The notes below the pieces were generated by a model. It worked only from the letters and a program-made list of their open reading frames with translations, made no database searches and was not told the origin of the DNA. Below, one piece after another: positions 1 to 9,950 of a DNA stretch of 64,000 nucleotides. The translations under genes were made by a program, and so were the position numbers. This DNA is from Paramecium tetraurelia (taxonomy: Eukaryota; Ciliophora; Oligohymenophorea; Peniculida; Parameciidae): the NCBI RefSeq assembly GCF_000165425.1, contig NW_001799637.1, positions 186,001 through 250,000 on the forward strand, given 5' to 3'. How positions within the stretch are numbered: position 1 is the stretch's first letter; every line of letters begins with the position of its first letter.

Positions 1-1
1 A

Positions 2-940
2 GAGAATCTATATCTAATCATCGATCTCTTGACCGGTGGAGATTTACGTTTCCATTTAGGTAAGATGAGAAAATTCAGTGAAGCTTAAACAAGTACTTAT
101 TGATCATCTAAGTTGTTTAGAATTCTTCGTTGCCTGCATTCTCCTCTCTCTAACATATCTACATCAACACGGCATCATCCATCGAGATCTAAAGCCAGAG
201 AATCTCGTCTTGGAAGAAGATGGCTACATGAGATTGACTGATCTTGGAATTGCACGCATAAACAAGGGCAATAATGCTGGAGATACTTCTGGTACTCCAG
301 GATATATGGCACCTGAAGTGATGTGTAGAATGGATCACTCCATTGTGGCTGACTATTATGCATTAGGTGTCATTACATATGAATTAATGCTTGGACGTAG
401 ACCATATAATGGTAGAACCAGACAAGACATTCGTGAATAGATCTTGGCTAAATAAGTCTAAGTAAGGAGAGAAGAAATGCCTAATTATTGGAGTGAGAGT
501 GCTATGGATTTTGTTAATACAGTATAGATTCAATCATATACAGTTAATCTAACGGAAACCGGAGAGAAGATTGGGAGCCAATGGCATTGAAGAAATTCTT
601 CATCATCCCTGGCTCAAAGGATTTCCATGGGATGATCTCTTAAAAAAGAAATTGACAGCTCTCTATATTCCTGGAGTATGTTAATATATGTAAAGTAGGC
701 TGTGGACAACAATTTTGATTTCCAAAACTAGATATCGGAGGAGACATAATTGAATGATGAGTAATAACTGGAGAATCAGGTTATGTTGCGTCGAGACACA
801 GTTCAAGGTAATGTCATAGCAATATTTCAATAGCATTATTTGATGGGTATCAATATGATGTTGATCTCTCAAAACTTTAACATTAATAAACTCAAAAAAA
901 CACATAGAGAAGACTCTAACAATCACCAGACAAAAAATGA
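2..940 (+). CDS. AGC-like Ser/Thr protein kinase, 3' part (5' end outside window)
   Basis: Protein kinase catalytic domain lacking its N-lobe because the window begins inside the gene. With TAA/TAG read as Gln and four mini-introns (93-120, 522-543, 676-698, 808-833) it gives 279 residues ending at TGA 938-940. Visible motifs: the hinge-to-helix stretch IDLLTGGDLRFH, catalytic loop HRDLKPEN, DLG in place of the usual DFG, a T-loop with TSGTPGYMAPEV, and subdomain XI Arg. The tail after the domain (HPWLKGFPWDDL, then TALYIP) is of the kind that follows AGC kinases, and a Gln-rich end follows. Substrate and regulation cannot be read from the sequence. The kinase call is secure; the AGC-like subgroup is an inference from the tail. 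Confidence 0.9.
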
Positions 941-1001
941 AATCTATAGATATATATATATATGATTAGTTAATATTAATCTTTATCTTTTGAATATTGT
1001 C

Positions 1002-2274
1002 TCATTATCCTTTTCTTGCTGAAACTGATTACTATTTGGAGACTGCATGTTCCTCAATCAAAGAGTCACCAACATATTCATTTACTCGTTTCTTGAGATA
1101 TTCATTAACAGTTGCAATCTTCTCTCTGTAAATCAACAACGATTCCTCTAATAATTGATTCTCCTCGTGTCTTTTATCCTTCTCTGAGTTGTACAACTTC
1201 TTTTTATAGTTGTATTCCTCTAAAATAGTAATGAATAAATGTAATACCTTGAGTCAAACTGAGAATTCTCATGCTTTGATCTTACAACTCCTTCTTTTTG
1301 GTTAAGATATCAGATGCCAATTCTTTGTCATTCTATAAGGAATTCAAGAACTTGGCTTTAGCATCATACTCTTATTTCAAAGATTCCTATTCAGCCAAGA
1401 GATTGGTTTTGAAATCAGCGAAATCGTTGGCAGATTGGATTTCTTACTCTTCCAATCCCTTGATTGTGTCTCTCAATTTTTCAATCAATTATTAAATTAC
1501 TCCTACAACATCCTTTGTCATCAATTACACTAATTATTCACCATTTCCTCTCTGTCCTATTGAATAAATGATGAGATTTACTGGTTTGTGAGAATGAAGC
1601 CTCATCATCTCCTAATTTCACAAAGTCTTAGACTGCTTGTTCTTCGAAAAGGTTGGCATACTTGCTCAATTTCTCAGCATAATCTCCAACGTGACTTTTT
1701 TCAACCAAATTAGTTTATTTGCTTTGAGCATCACTTCTAACCCAATCGAGTACTGAAAGTGCATTTTTGTACTCTCTAAGGGTGTCAATGAACAAAGCAT
1801 TGGCTTCACAACGTTATCTAGAGTTTAATAAAAAAGAGATTTACTCTGCCAAGTTTTCTAATTTAAGTTCATTTGCCTTATATCTCTTATTATTCCAATT
1901 CAAGTAATCTGTAGTTTGTTGTATCTTCAAACTTAATTAAGTAAGATAAAGAATTACTCAACAGCTTCGAGGTCTTGTGAAGCAGCGGCAGCACTCTTTG
2001 AGTTGACATTCACAATCCCTGAGAATTCATTGATATCTTATAAGATGGCATTCTCGAATCTCTAGAAGGTGAGATCAGCCTTGTCTTGAGCTTCGACATT
2101 GGCACCTTATAAATCTTCCAAGAGTGTCAAAACAGATTATATGGCATCCTAGGAACTCATCACATTTGTCTTAGAACTAAGCAAATTCAAAAAATCTGTG
2201 TTGATCTTCTTTGGACTACACAAAACACTTTGACTCAATAGTAAAATCACTAGCACTCCTGTTACACTCTTCAT
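1002..2274 (-). CDS. Trichocyst matrix protein family member
   Basis: 397-residue secretory protein. The N-terminus MKSVTGVLVILLLSQSVLC is a clear signal peptide. The rest is acidic, Ala/Glu/Gln-rich and predicted coiled coil with few Cys, the make-up of Paramecium trichocyst matrix proteins, which are proteolysed and crystallised in the exocytotic trichocyst core. Introns at 1932-1957, 1557-1581 and 1220-1247 restore one frame from ATG 2274 to TGA 1002. The sequence resembles the two other genes of this type in the window (6166-7315 and 39139-40281) in layout: signal peptide, long helices, and a mid-protein stretch ending near an acidic C-terminal half. Family assignment is by composition and architecture, not alignment. 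Confidence 0.75.
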
Positions 2275-2324
2275 TATTTAATTTATTATTACTACAAATA
2301 CCGTTTTTATTAATATTAATTAAA

Positions 2325-3698
2325 TCACTATTGCTATAATCGTTATTCCTTCTATTCCCCATCACTATCTTGATCACTCTCTGAATCATCATCCGATTCC
2401 ACTTGATCTCCACTTTATAACTTTGCTATTGTCTCATGAAAATCATCATCTTGAGGATCTCCAAACAACAAAATCTTACTCTGGATCAATTTGTACTTAG
2501 GATATTCCTATAAATTAAATAGTATCTTAATACATTCATTATTTAATACACTAAACTCCAAGAATTAAATTCTGATTGCATCTCCTGTTGACAATTTTAA
2601 CATTTCTATTGAAATTGTTACCTCTGATTACACACTTCACAAACGTCCTGAAATTACAATCTCACTTAGAATTCCTTACTAAACTTCTTGTTCTTGAAGG
2701 TTGAATCTGGATCCAAATTTTGTAAGTAAAATAACAATTGGCTAACCTAAATTTACACACTACTTAGATTCGTCTATCATGCATGTATTGAATGCCAATC
2801 TAAACATGAACTTCTATCTCAAACTACCATAATGGTAAAATTTGATTAGAATATCTCCATAAATCACAGGGTTCAACTATAATACTAATTCATTCCCTTT
2901 GTATTCGTAATTCTTCATTTATGCCTCAGATAATCCACTGTATATTCTATTCCATAAAAATAAACCAATTACTTCCTCATATCCTTCACTGTGTATATAT
3001 CTACATAAGGTTTGCTTGTATTTCCAGACATCTTCGGAGAGGGTCTATATCAAATATATATCATATGGTACCCAACAAATGTGATTGCTGATAACCTTTT
3101 TAATTAAGCACAATAATCTGGTGACTTGAAGATCTGGTTAAAGTATTCTATGTATCTGATTTAAGAGGGTTAAGTCACTCCAGATTTTGCCTTGTTGAAT
3201 CTCTTCTTGGAATAGTAGAGTCTTGCTTCGTCTGGATTACTAGCTCTGCCACTGTATAACATGTAACAACAAATCAATGTCCCTGTCCTCCCTTTTCCAG
3301 CTTAACAGTGGATGATTGCCACATGATTGATGTCTTCATTCAGAAACTAATCCACTTTCTTGCACACATCGAAAAGCATGTCGATTGGAGGTGAATGATG
3401 ATCTTCCCATGCAAACTCAAGAATCTCAGATTAATATCACGCTACTTACTCTGTTCTCTCCAAACTTCTCATAATTGTACTTCCTATTACTCAAGTTATA
3501 CAGCATATATTTGTCCCCATGATGTTCTTACAAAAATTTGACTACATCATCAATGTTGTTTCTAAAGGTGCTTTCAAATCCAGAGGCTGGAAATGACATT
3601 GCAATAACCCGATTGGTAATGTAGGTGAGATCTAAGTTATATTGTCCATTGATAAATCTAACTTTTTATCCAGAGACTAATTCTCTAAAGAAATTCAT
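2325..3698 (-). CDS. PTEN-type phosphoinositide/dual-specificity phosphatase
   Basis: 416-residue PTEN homologue with five introns (3425-3449, 3045-3071, 2947-2972, 2742-2760, 2508-2533). The N-terminus carries the PTEN-like pattern DLDLTYI...NRVIAMSFPA...RNNIDDVVKFL. The equivalent of the WPD loop is WEDHHSPP. The active-site P-loop near residue 122 reads HCQAGKGRTG, followed by LICCYML. A C2 domain follows (GNELVLQLNPVIYGDILIKFYH, split here by naming only its start and end, and FRLAFNTC), then an acidic Asp/Ser tail. Human PTEN has Lys at the third P-loop position (HCKAGKGRTG); here it is Gln encoded by TAA, while the second P-loop Lys is kept. The 19-nt intron at 2742-2760 has a GTG donor and is the least certain splice. 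The gene ends 50 bases from the start of the neighbouring trichocyst gene. Confidence 0.9.
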
Positions 3699-3755
3699 GT
3701 ATAATTAATAATATAATTGATATTGAGTACATACAATATATTAAATTAAATTAAA

Positions 3756-4249
3756 ATGTACATTAGTCTTTCCTCTCAGAATAAGACATGGTGGACTCAT
3801 ACTTCTTTAGTCCAATCTGAAACTCATCAGAAGGTCTCCAATGTTATTAATGGAGTGAACAGCTTCCAAAACAAAGCCTCATTGATCTCCACTTATTTAA
3901 GTTTGGAAGCAGTCAACAGGATTCCTGTGGCCAAGAAACTAGCCATTTATTTCAAGGCTGCTATAGTTGGGGCTACATTCTTTGGATCAAGGTATTGAGA
4001 GTGGGTAAATAGAGAATTGCAGCAGGATCCTTTTATGAAAGAAGCACATAATCAGAAATTGGCAAATTATTGGATGGTGCACCAATTTGGGAAAATAAGT
4101 TTGACGTACCTGAGTTGGATAAGAAATTCTTCTTCATTGACGACGATAATAATTTTGAACCCTCTTTATGGCATCACGGAATGTATGAAATTATTAATTG
4201 TAAAAAAAAGCAATTCGATCGAGAAGCCCAAGGTATTCTACAAGCATGA
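3756..4249 (+). CDS. Hypothetical protein, 156 residues
   Basis: Not recognised. One intron (3992-4014, ending in GAG) joins two exons into a 156-residue frame from ATG 3756 to TGA 4247-4249. The protein is basic to neutral with a Tyr/Trp/Phe-rich C-terminal half (LDKKFFFIDDDNNFEPSLW, then HHGMYEI) and a modestly hydrophobic central segment around VAKKLAIYFKAAIVGATFF, which could be a membrane helix or an amphipathic anchor. There is no signal peptide. It sits 58 bases upstream of the ribosomal protein S13 gene and shares a short divergent intergenic region with the PTEN-type gene. A small mitochondrial subunit is one possibility but nothing in the sequence proves it. Confidence 0.7.
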
Positions 4250-4307
4250 GTGATTTTAAACATTTAATGGATAAAATTTAAAATAAAATTAAATCTTTAA
4301 ATAAATT

Positions 4308-4845
4308 ATGGGACGTATGCAAGCTAAGGGAAAAGGAAAGGGTATCTCCGGATCTGCCCTTCCATACAAGAGAAAAGCACCAAAGTGGTTGACACTCTCA
4401 TCAAAGTCCATCGTTGATTAGATTGTAAATTTGGCAAAGAAGGGTACAAGAATAATGTAAATTCAGGACTTAATGGATCATAAATCGGTGTTTACTTGAG
4501 AGATCAATAAGGAATCCCATAAACCAGATTCTTGACTGGTCAAAAGATCTTGAGAATCTTGAAGAAGAGAGGTAAGGATCAGCTATTTAATAAAGGTTGT
4601 GCACCAAAAATCCCTGAAGACTTATATGCTTTGATCAAAAAGGCTGTCCAAATCAGAAAGCATTTAGAAAAGAACAGAGGAGATATTACAAGCAAATTCA
4701 GATTGATTTTGGTTGAAAGCAGAATTCATAGACTCAGCAGATATTATAGAAGAACCCAAAAGTTGCCATCCAATTGGAAATAGTAAACATAAATCTCTAA
4801 ACATATAGTGTATCAAAGACTGCATCTGCCTTAATCGGTTAATGA
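4308..4845 (+). CDS. RPS13: 40S ribosomal protein S13 (uS15)
   Basis: 154-residue uS15 family protein of the small cytosolic ribosomal subunit. It begins [20 protein letters not shown], matching the eukaryotic S13 N-terminus, and continues through [39 protein letters not shown] and [17 protein letters not shown], ending [15 protein letters not shown]. Three introns: 4444-4466, 4572-4595 and 4783-4808. The last removes what would otherwise be a run-on past NWK and produces the conserved TASAL end, so it is well supported. The second is 24 nt, a multiple of three, and contains no in-frame TGA, so its retention would only add eight residues. Length is normal for the family. Confidence 0.97.
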
Positions 4846-4898
4846 GCAAACAATTTAATCAATATAGTACATTATTAATAATACAAATAAATCAACCC

Positions 4899-5533
4899 TC
4901 ATGTAAAAAGAGAGTGTTTTTTTTTCTGTTGCTGTGTTCCACTCAAAAGCGGTTCAAATTGCTTCTTGAATAGCCAAAATTAATCGGAAACATTAGCCAA
5001 GCCCTGCCATTGAGATTCCATCCGAGCTTCTTTCAATTTTATATCAATACCATCAAACGATTTAATCTGCTCTTGCAATTCGTCCCTATTCATTTTAATG
5101 GTCCCTACTTTGTTACTGAGTTAATCGATTTTATTCACTAAACTTTTTTCGATCTCCTAAACATTCAGACCTATTTAGTCTATTCTTTCATTCACCATCA
5201 TCTCGCCAGTCTTCACAAGAGGGATTTATTATAAATTTTTAGATTGAAACTCAATCTAAATGGCTTCTAAATCGCATTGCAATTATTCTCGAATAGCTTC
5301 GAAACTCTGTTTTAAATATTAAAGAATGCTCCTTTTGATAATGGCTTATTTGATACAATTTTACATCAACCAACTGACTTTGCAAGTAATCCAATTTTTA
5401 ATTAATCTCTTTCCAATTATGTTCGCCTTCATCTGGGATATGTAAGAACTAATGTATTCAGAATGACATAGATTACATTTCTAATTATCAGTTCTACTCT
5501 CTAGGTGAATTAGTCTGAGTGCTCGAAATCCAT
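4899..5533 (-). CDS. Coiled-coil protein, 193 residues
   Basis: Not recognised. ATG 5533 to TGA 4899-4901, with introns 5449-5476 and 5332-5356, gives 193 residues. Nearly the whole chain is heptad-like and Gln/Lys/Glu/Leu-rich (for example KEINQKLDYLQSQL, YLKQSFEAIREQLQ, EIEKSLVNKIDQL), so an extended helical coiled coil is likely. There is no signal peptide or membrane segment, suggesting a cytoplasmic or cytoskeletal role. The C-terminus is QQQKKKHSLFT. It lies 54 bases beyond the S13 stop on the opposite strand, and its start is 34 bases from the stop of the RING gene. Confidence 0.75.
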
Positions 5534-5566
5534 AATAAAAATAATTAAACAAAATTAATAATTGAT

Positions 5567-6137
5567 TCATTTCTGTGAACTGAATTATAGGAAAAGTTAT
5601 TCTTTAAATGAATCTATCAATTCAGCCTCATTTGGTACAACATAAGATTCACTTTTCATTTTTTGTTTGGTTAGTTGGGCTCTACACATTGGACATGAAT
5701 CTTATTCTTTGACTGTGAACCACCCTTCGATGCAATCTTGGCAATAACTATGTCCACAAGGTAGTAGCTTGTCTATCTTTTTCTCAAAACATATTTAACA
5801 AGTTCCTTCTTCCTTTTGTGGATCAACCATTAAAATAGATGAAAAATCCTCTAATAATTGTTTGCAATAGTAGAATTTCTGCTAAGTAATTTAAAAATAT
5901 TCTTTCTCCACAAATATCCCTATGCATAGGTCATCCTACTTTTTAACAAATGGGATTGAATCAAATAAATCTTATTTCCTTTTGGTCACTTCTGCAAGTA
6001 ATTATTTGCCCAAGCTCGACTTTATGGTTGGGGATCTTGAATTACACATTAGAGTACTTAGCCAACAGATTAAATGTAGCCACATCTTTGATTAAGTCGT
6101 TTAAGGGTCTTTGTTCCTAACTTTGTTGTTGTCCCAT
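5567..6137 (-). CDS. RING-finger protein, RNF141-like, probable E3 ubiquitin ligase
   Basis: 182-residue protein with a C3HC4 RING near its C-terminus: CQICFEKKIDKLLPCGHSY, then CQDC, a spacer containing EGWF, and CPMC. The spacing C-x2-C-x10-C-x1-H-x2-C-x2-C-x14-C-x2-C fits a zinc-binding RING, which recruits ubiquitin-charged E2 enzymes. The arrangement with a ~100-residue helical N-terminal region and a short tail after the RING resembles RNF141. One intron is needed; I chose 6036-6057 (22 nt, GTA...AAG) because it restores frame to the RING; a 28-nt alternative with a GTG donor overlaps it. The protein is probably soluble. Confidence 0.88.
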
Positions 6138-6165
6138 AATAATATTTAATATTTATGTATTAATC

Positions 6166-7315
6166 TCAGAATCTGCCACCAAGGTATTGGGATGTTGCAG
6201 TTAATTTCTCAGTCAAGTGTTCCAATATTCTCTCGACGATTTCCTATTGTCTTGTTCTCTCTGAAGATTAAACACTGTAAGTGTTCTCTTGGAGGTCACA
6301 CCATTCATGTTCAGCATCTAAGGTTTCTTGGGCTTACTCTAATTCCAACTAGAATTTTATAAATGATTCACTTACTTGATGAACCTCATGGAAATGAGTG
6401 GCAGTATCAATATTGGTCTTGAAAGTTTGAATTGCTTATTCCAATTGATTCTTTCTATCAACCAATCTATTGTGCTCATTGCTCAAATGAGTGGAAAATT
6501 CAACCCATCTTTAAGCTTATCTGTTTTCGGTTTCCTACAATTATGACATCTAATTACTTCTAAAACAGATCTGGCTTCTACCAATTGTTATCTGAGTTGT
6601 GAAAGCAATTAAAGAATTCTTTGGATGGCCTTTTAATCAACCTTTGTGGCTAATTCAGTCAAAGCAGTGACGATGGGTTAAAAGAGAGCACCGTGACTTT
6701 CGTTTTCGATTAATCTCTTTTATACAGCTTCGAATTTGGGTTTAAGCTCAGCAAATGTGGCACCCAAAGAAAGATGTTAGACTAATTTGGTAGCTTCATC
6801 AACAGCTGCAATGGCATCATCATGTTCTCCATTCTTTCTAACCCATGTTTCATGAGCCTTATTTCTGTTGGCTTCCTCTTAAGCATAGGTTCTTTCGTTG
6901 CTTTCTATGTCCTTTCATTATATTAGATTATTACTTAGATAGTTTATCTGACATCAGTTTCAGCTTCAGCCAAAGCCTTTTCATTATCTTCTCTCATTTG
7001 AGCATTGGCAGCTACTTAGGCTGTATGATAAGCGATAGAGTTTTCTAAATCTGTAATAATACGAGTGCAGGCTGATCTGTCAACTCTGATAACGTTGTCG
7101 TGTTTGTTTTAATCGTCAACCAATCCAGCCAAGACTTAATTAAGTAGCACTAAGATTTCTTCAGCATTTCCTTTTGATTGTAAATACATTTGGACAGTTG
7201 AGAGAATAGTGTTACCAAAGTTGTCAGCGTCTATTTCTGCTAAAATTGTTTTGGTGTCCTTTTGAACAGCAAATACAGATGAAACAATCAATGCCAAAGC
7301 GATGAGTTTGTACAT
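6166..7315 (-). CDS. Trichocyst matrix protein family member
   Basis: 358-residue secretory protein starting MYKLIALALIVSSVFAVQKD, a typical signal peptide with an Ala-rich cleavage region. The mature part is an acidic, mostly helical coiled coil with very few Cys, including DLENSIAYHTAQVAANAQ, LTELATKVDQKAIQ and a C-terminal HEWCDLQENTYSVQ. This layout fits Paramecium trichocyst matrix proteins, stored in dense-core trichocysts after proteolytic maturation. Introns at 6912-6934, 6535-6557 and 6349-6375; the last is 27 nt without an in-frame TGA, and removing it joins EVHQ to LELEQAQETL, which reads better than the retained form. The stop at 6166 is only 29 bases from the start of the RING gene. 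Confidence 0.8.
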
Positions 7316-7510
7316 TAATAATAAAAATAATGAAAACGGATCACTAATTTTATATATTTATAATAATGAAGGATTACTTGATATCCATAAGTGTATGCTA
7401 ATGGAGAAGCCGGCTCTTTTGAATGATAAAAACTCTTATCAAGAATAACAAGCCATCTTTTAATAATAAAATGAAATTGTTTAATTTATTGACTAAATTG
7501 AATTGTACAT

Positions 7511-8417
7511 TCATTTCTTAATTGTTGTTCCTAAAAGATCATCTAAATAGGTGAATGTTGATGAGTAATTTCCAGTATTCAAACTATGATGTTTCGAATG
7601 GAATTCAGAATGGGTTGTTAAAGGTAAATATTGGTACACATCCCACTCAAAATTGAACCCTGAATGATCCGATAGCGTTTTGTGAGTAGCCAATCCAACA
7701 AATACAAGGACTGTTATCATATGAGTCTAAGATCCTAACAAAATTGGACCAGAGATCACTGGAATTAAATTGCCTAGAATGTATTCTAAAGGATGAGCGA
7801 ATTCTGCTGACCAAGATACTTTTCATAGAATTTAATATAAATTTACCTGTTATATTATAAATATGATGTACTTTATGCACTTTTCCATAGAAGTATGGAG
7901 TATGCAGTAATCGGTGACTGAAATAAAACAATACATCTTCTATTATACCAAACACCATTATTTGCCAACTTATTTCGAATACTGTTGGAAAGCTTTGATC
8001 GAATCGAGTGTCTAATTTGATACAACTAGCTGCATATGCCACTCCAACCATGATAAATTGATTGATGAGCACATTCTTCCAAAATAGACGTTTCATCTCT
8101 TGCCAAACCTTGGATTCTTTTCCATCCCAAGGCCATGGTTTCTAATTCTTATTGCATTTCATACTTATTCAATTTTGGCTTGGCTTATATATTTGCTCTT
8201 GCTCTAATAGCAAGCAAAGTAAAATGCATTCACAATTGTGTATGTGATCAAATGAGCTAAGTATAATGATACAACAAAGAAACATTGTTCTAATATTAAT
8301 TCAATACTTACTTTCTTCAATTTTATCCGGCCAAACCCACATAAAACATTATTTACCTATAAAAAAATATACAAATAATCCTGTGATGCTGCACACCTTC
8401 ATTATTGAGAATTCCAT
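7511..8417 (-). CDS. Sterol desaturase/fatty acid hydroxylase family, C4-methylsterol oxidase-like
   Basis: 277-residue integral membrane di-iron oxygenase. Histidine clusters that bind the two irons are intact: HRLLH (about residue 153), HKVHH just after it, and a C-terminal HSEFHSKHH. The context NITVSWSAEFAHPLEY and NTGNYSSTFTYLDDLLGT matches C4-methylsterol monooxygenases (ERG25/SMO), which act in the endoplasmic reticulum on 4-methyl sterols; other desaturase-family substrates remain possible. Membrane helices flank the first box. Introns 8290-8311, 8142-8164 and 7819-7846; the second restores the KPWPWDGK stretch and the third joins HHIYNIT to VSWSAEFAHP. The start at 8417 is the first ATG of the frame; another Met lies five codons on. 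Confidence 0.87.
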
Positions 8418-8505
8418 TTTAAATATATATATATATCTTATTTATAATTGTTCGCAATGTAAACGTAAGTTAATTTATTAATTCTGTATAATAAAATATA
8501 ATAAA

Positions 8506-9950
8506 ATGTACTCCTCAATGGAGGAGAGTTGGAACTTTGATGAATAAGAACCCAAATCTCCTTCTCAAGATTTATTAGACAAATATAATTACCGTCTTCA
8601 AGAAATTGAAAACTCAAAAGGCAAAATTAAGGTATGAAACTGATTCACTTTCAAGAAATTTTAGTTTGAATAACAGTTAGATCGATTAAGGAATTGGTAT
8701 GAAATTAAAGGGCATCTACTTGAGATTACTAAAGAAGCTAATCTATTATAAAGTGAGAATGTAGATAGAAGACAACAACTCATTCTTCAAATTAGGAATA
8801 GAGAATCACAATTGAAGGAACTTAGAAGACTTCAAATTTAAGGGATCAAAAAATAGAAACAAATTGGGTTGTTTATTAAAGAATAGAGAACCTCTAAGAG
8901 ACAAGAAATCACCATCCAAGAAATAGATGAATTATTAAATGGAATATAAGCAATGAAAGACAACCTATAATAGAAATATGGGTGGCAATTCCCTAAAAAG
9001 CAGATCTTTGATTTCTCTTCTGACGAGTTTCTCGAGGAAATAGATGTTCTTAAGACTGATCGCATTAAATTCGATTTCATTGAAAATAACATATACCATT
9101 TGGACAACAGTTAATAAATGCATTATGATATGCAAAAGTATTTAAACCCCGCATTAATAGATTCAAGAAGAAGCATCTAAACAGTGTCCTTGATTAATCT
9201 GTGAGGTCTTACCAATCTCTGTCAAGTTCATCCAAGAAGGAAATGCTGAGTTTGAGATTTGATAAAGTAACTACGAGACTTCCTCCAATACCAAAGGAAA
9301 CATAATCTTAATCCCAGACCACACAATAGTAGTTAAAGAGTGGTATTGGCTTATCAAAAATGCTTAGATATCCTTTAAATTCTTAGAATCTTGCTTCGCC
9401 TAAGAGAAGATAACAATTTGGTTTCATTGAAGATATTATAGCAAACTCAGTTTCAAGCAGAGTACTGACTAGGAAATAGACTACTAATTTAACACATTAA
9501 TCCGAGGGAGAGAGTTAAAGAAAGGATAGAAGAAAATAGGATCTTTCTGTTCATTCATCTTAAGATAGAATGCTAAAAATGAAAAATGTTCAGAAAATGT
9601 ATTATCCAGATGTAAAATTTGACATAATCAGAGAAGTGGATGCTCCTTAAAAGCAAAAGAAATTACCAAGAAGAGGATTAAATTAACAGCAGGAAATCTA
9701 ACGCATTTTAAACAATGTTAATGAGACTTTTTCACATGTTATTAATAATAAAGCCTACTCTGAACATAAATTCACTAAAATTAGAGATTTACAAAAATAA
9801 TATGTAAAAGATGCAAATAGTTCTTTGTCAAAAATCAGTAAGTATCAGCTGGAAGAAAAGCTTGATGATGTTTGGTAAACTCTAGTAAAGGATCAAAAAA
9901 AGAAATAACCAAAACTTTTGGACTATTATAAAAAAAAGTTTAAAATATGA
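8506..9950 (+). CDS. Coiled-coil protein, 463 residues, unknown
   Basis: Not recognised. ATG 8506 to TGA 9948-9950, introns 8632-8664 (33 nt) and 9186-9205 (20 nt, GTC donor, least certain). The first 180 residues are charged and heptad-like (YRLQEIENSKGKIK, RRQQLILQIRNRESQLKELR, KRQEITIQEIDELL), then a low-complexity, Ser/Lys/Arg/Gln-rich region leads into a basic C-terminus ending in LLDYYKKKFKI. There is no signal peptide or membrane segment, so a cytosolic or cytoskeletal protein is likely. The stop codon TGA overlaps an ATG (ATGA) that can serve as the start of the next gene. Confidence 0.7.

Noticed and set aside
175-363. Minus-strand ORF over the kinase
   Set aside because: Pure shadow of the kinase frame; no start context and no protein-like motifs.
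78-440. Standard-code ORF starting in the kinase gene at 78
   Set aside because: It starts inside the first exon in the wrong frame and runs into intron 93-120; the real frame begins before the window and reads HRDLKPEN only after splicing.
7511-8096. Two overlapping minus-strand ORFs read as separate genes
   Set aside because: They are two exons of the same sterol-desaturase-type gene joined by intron 7819-7846; the histidine boxes are split between them.
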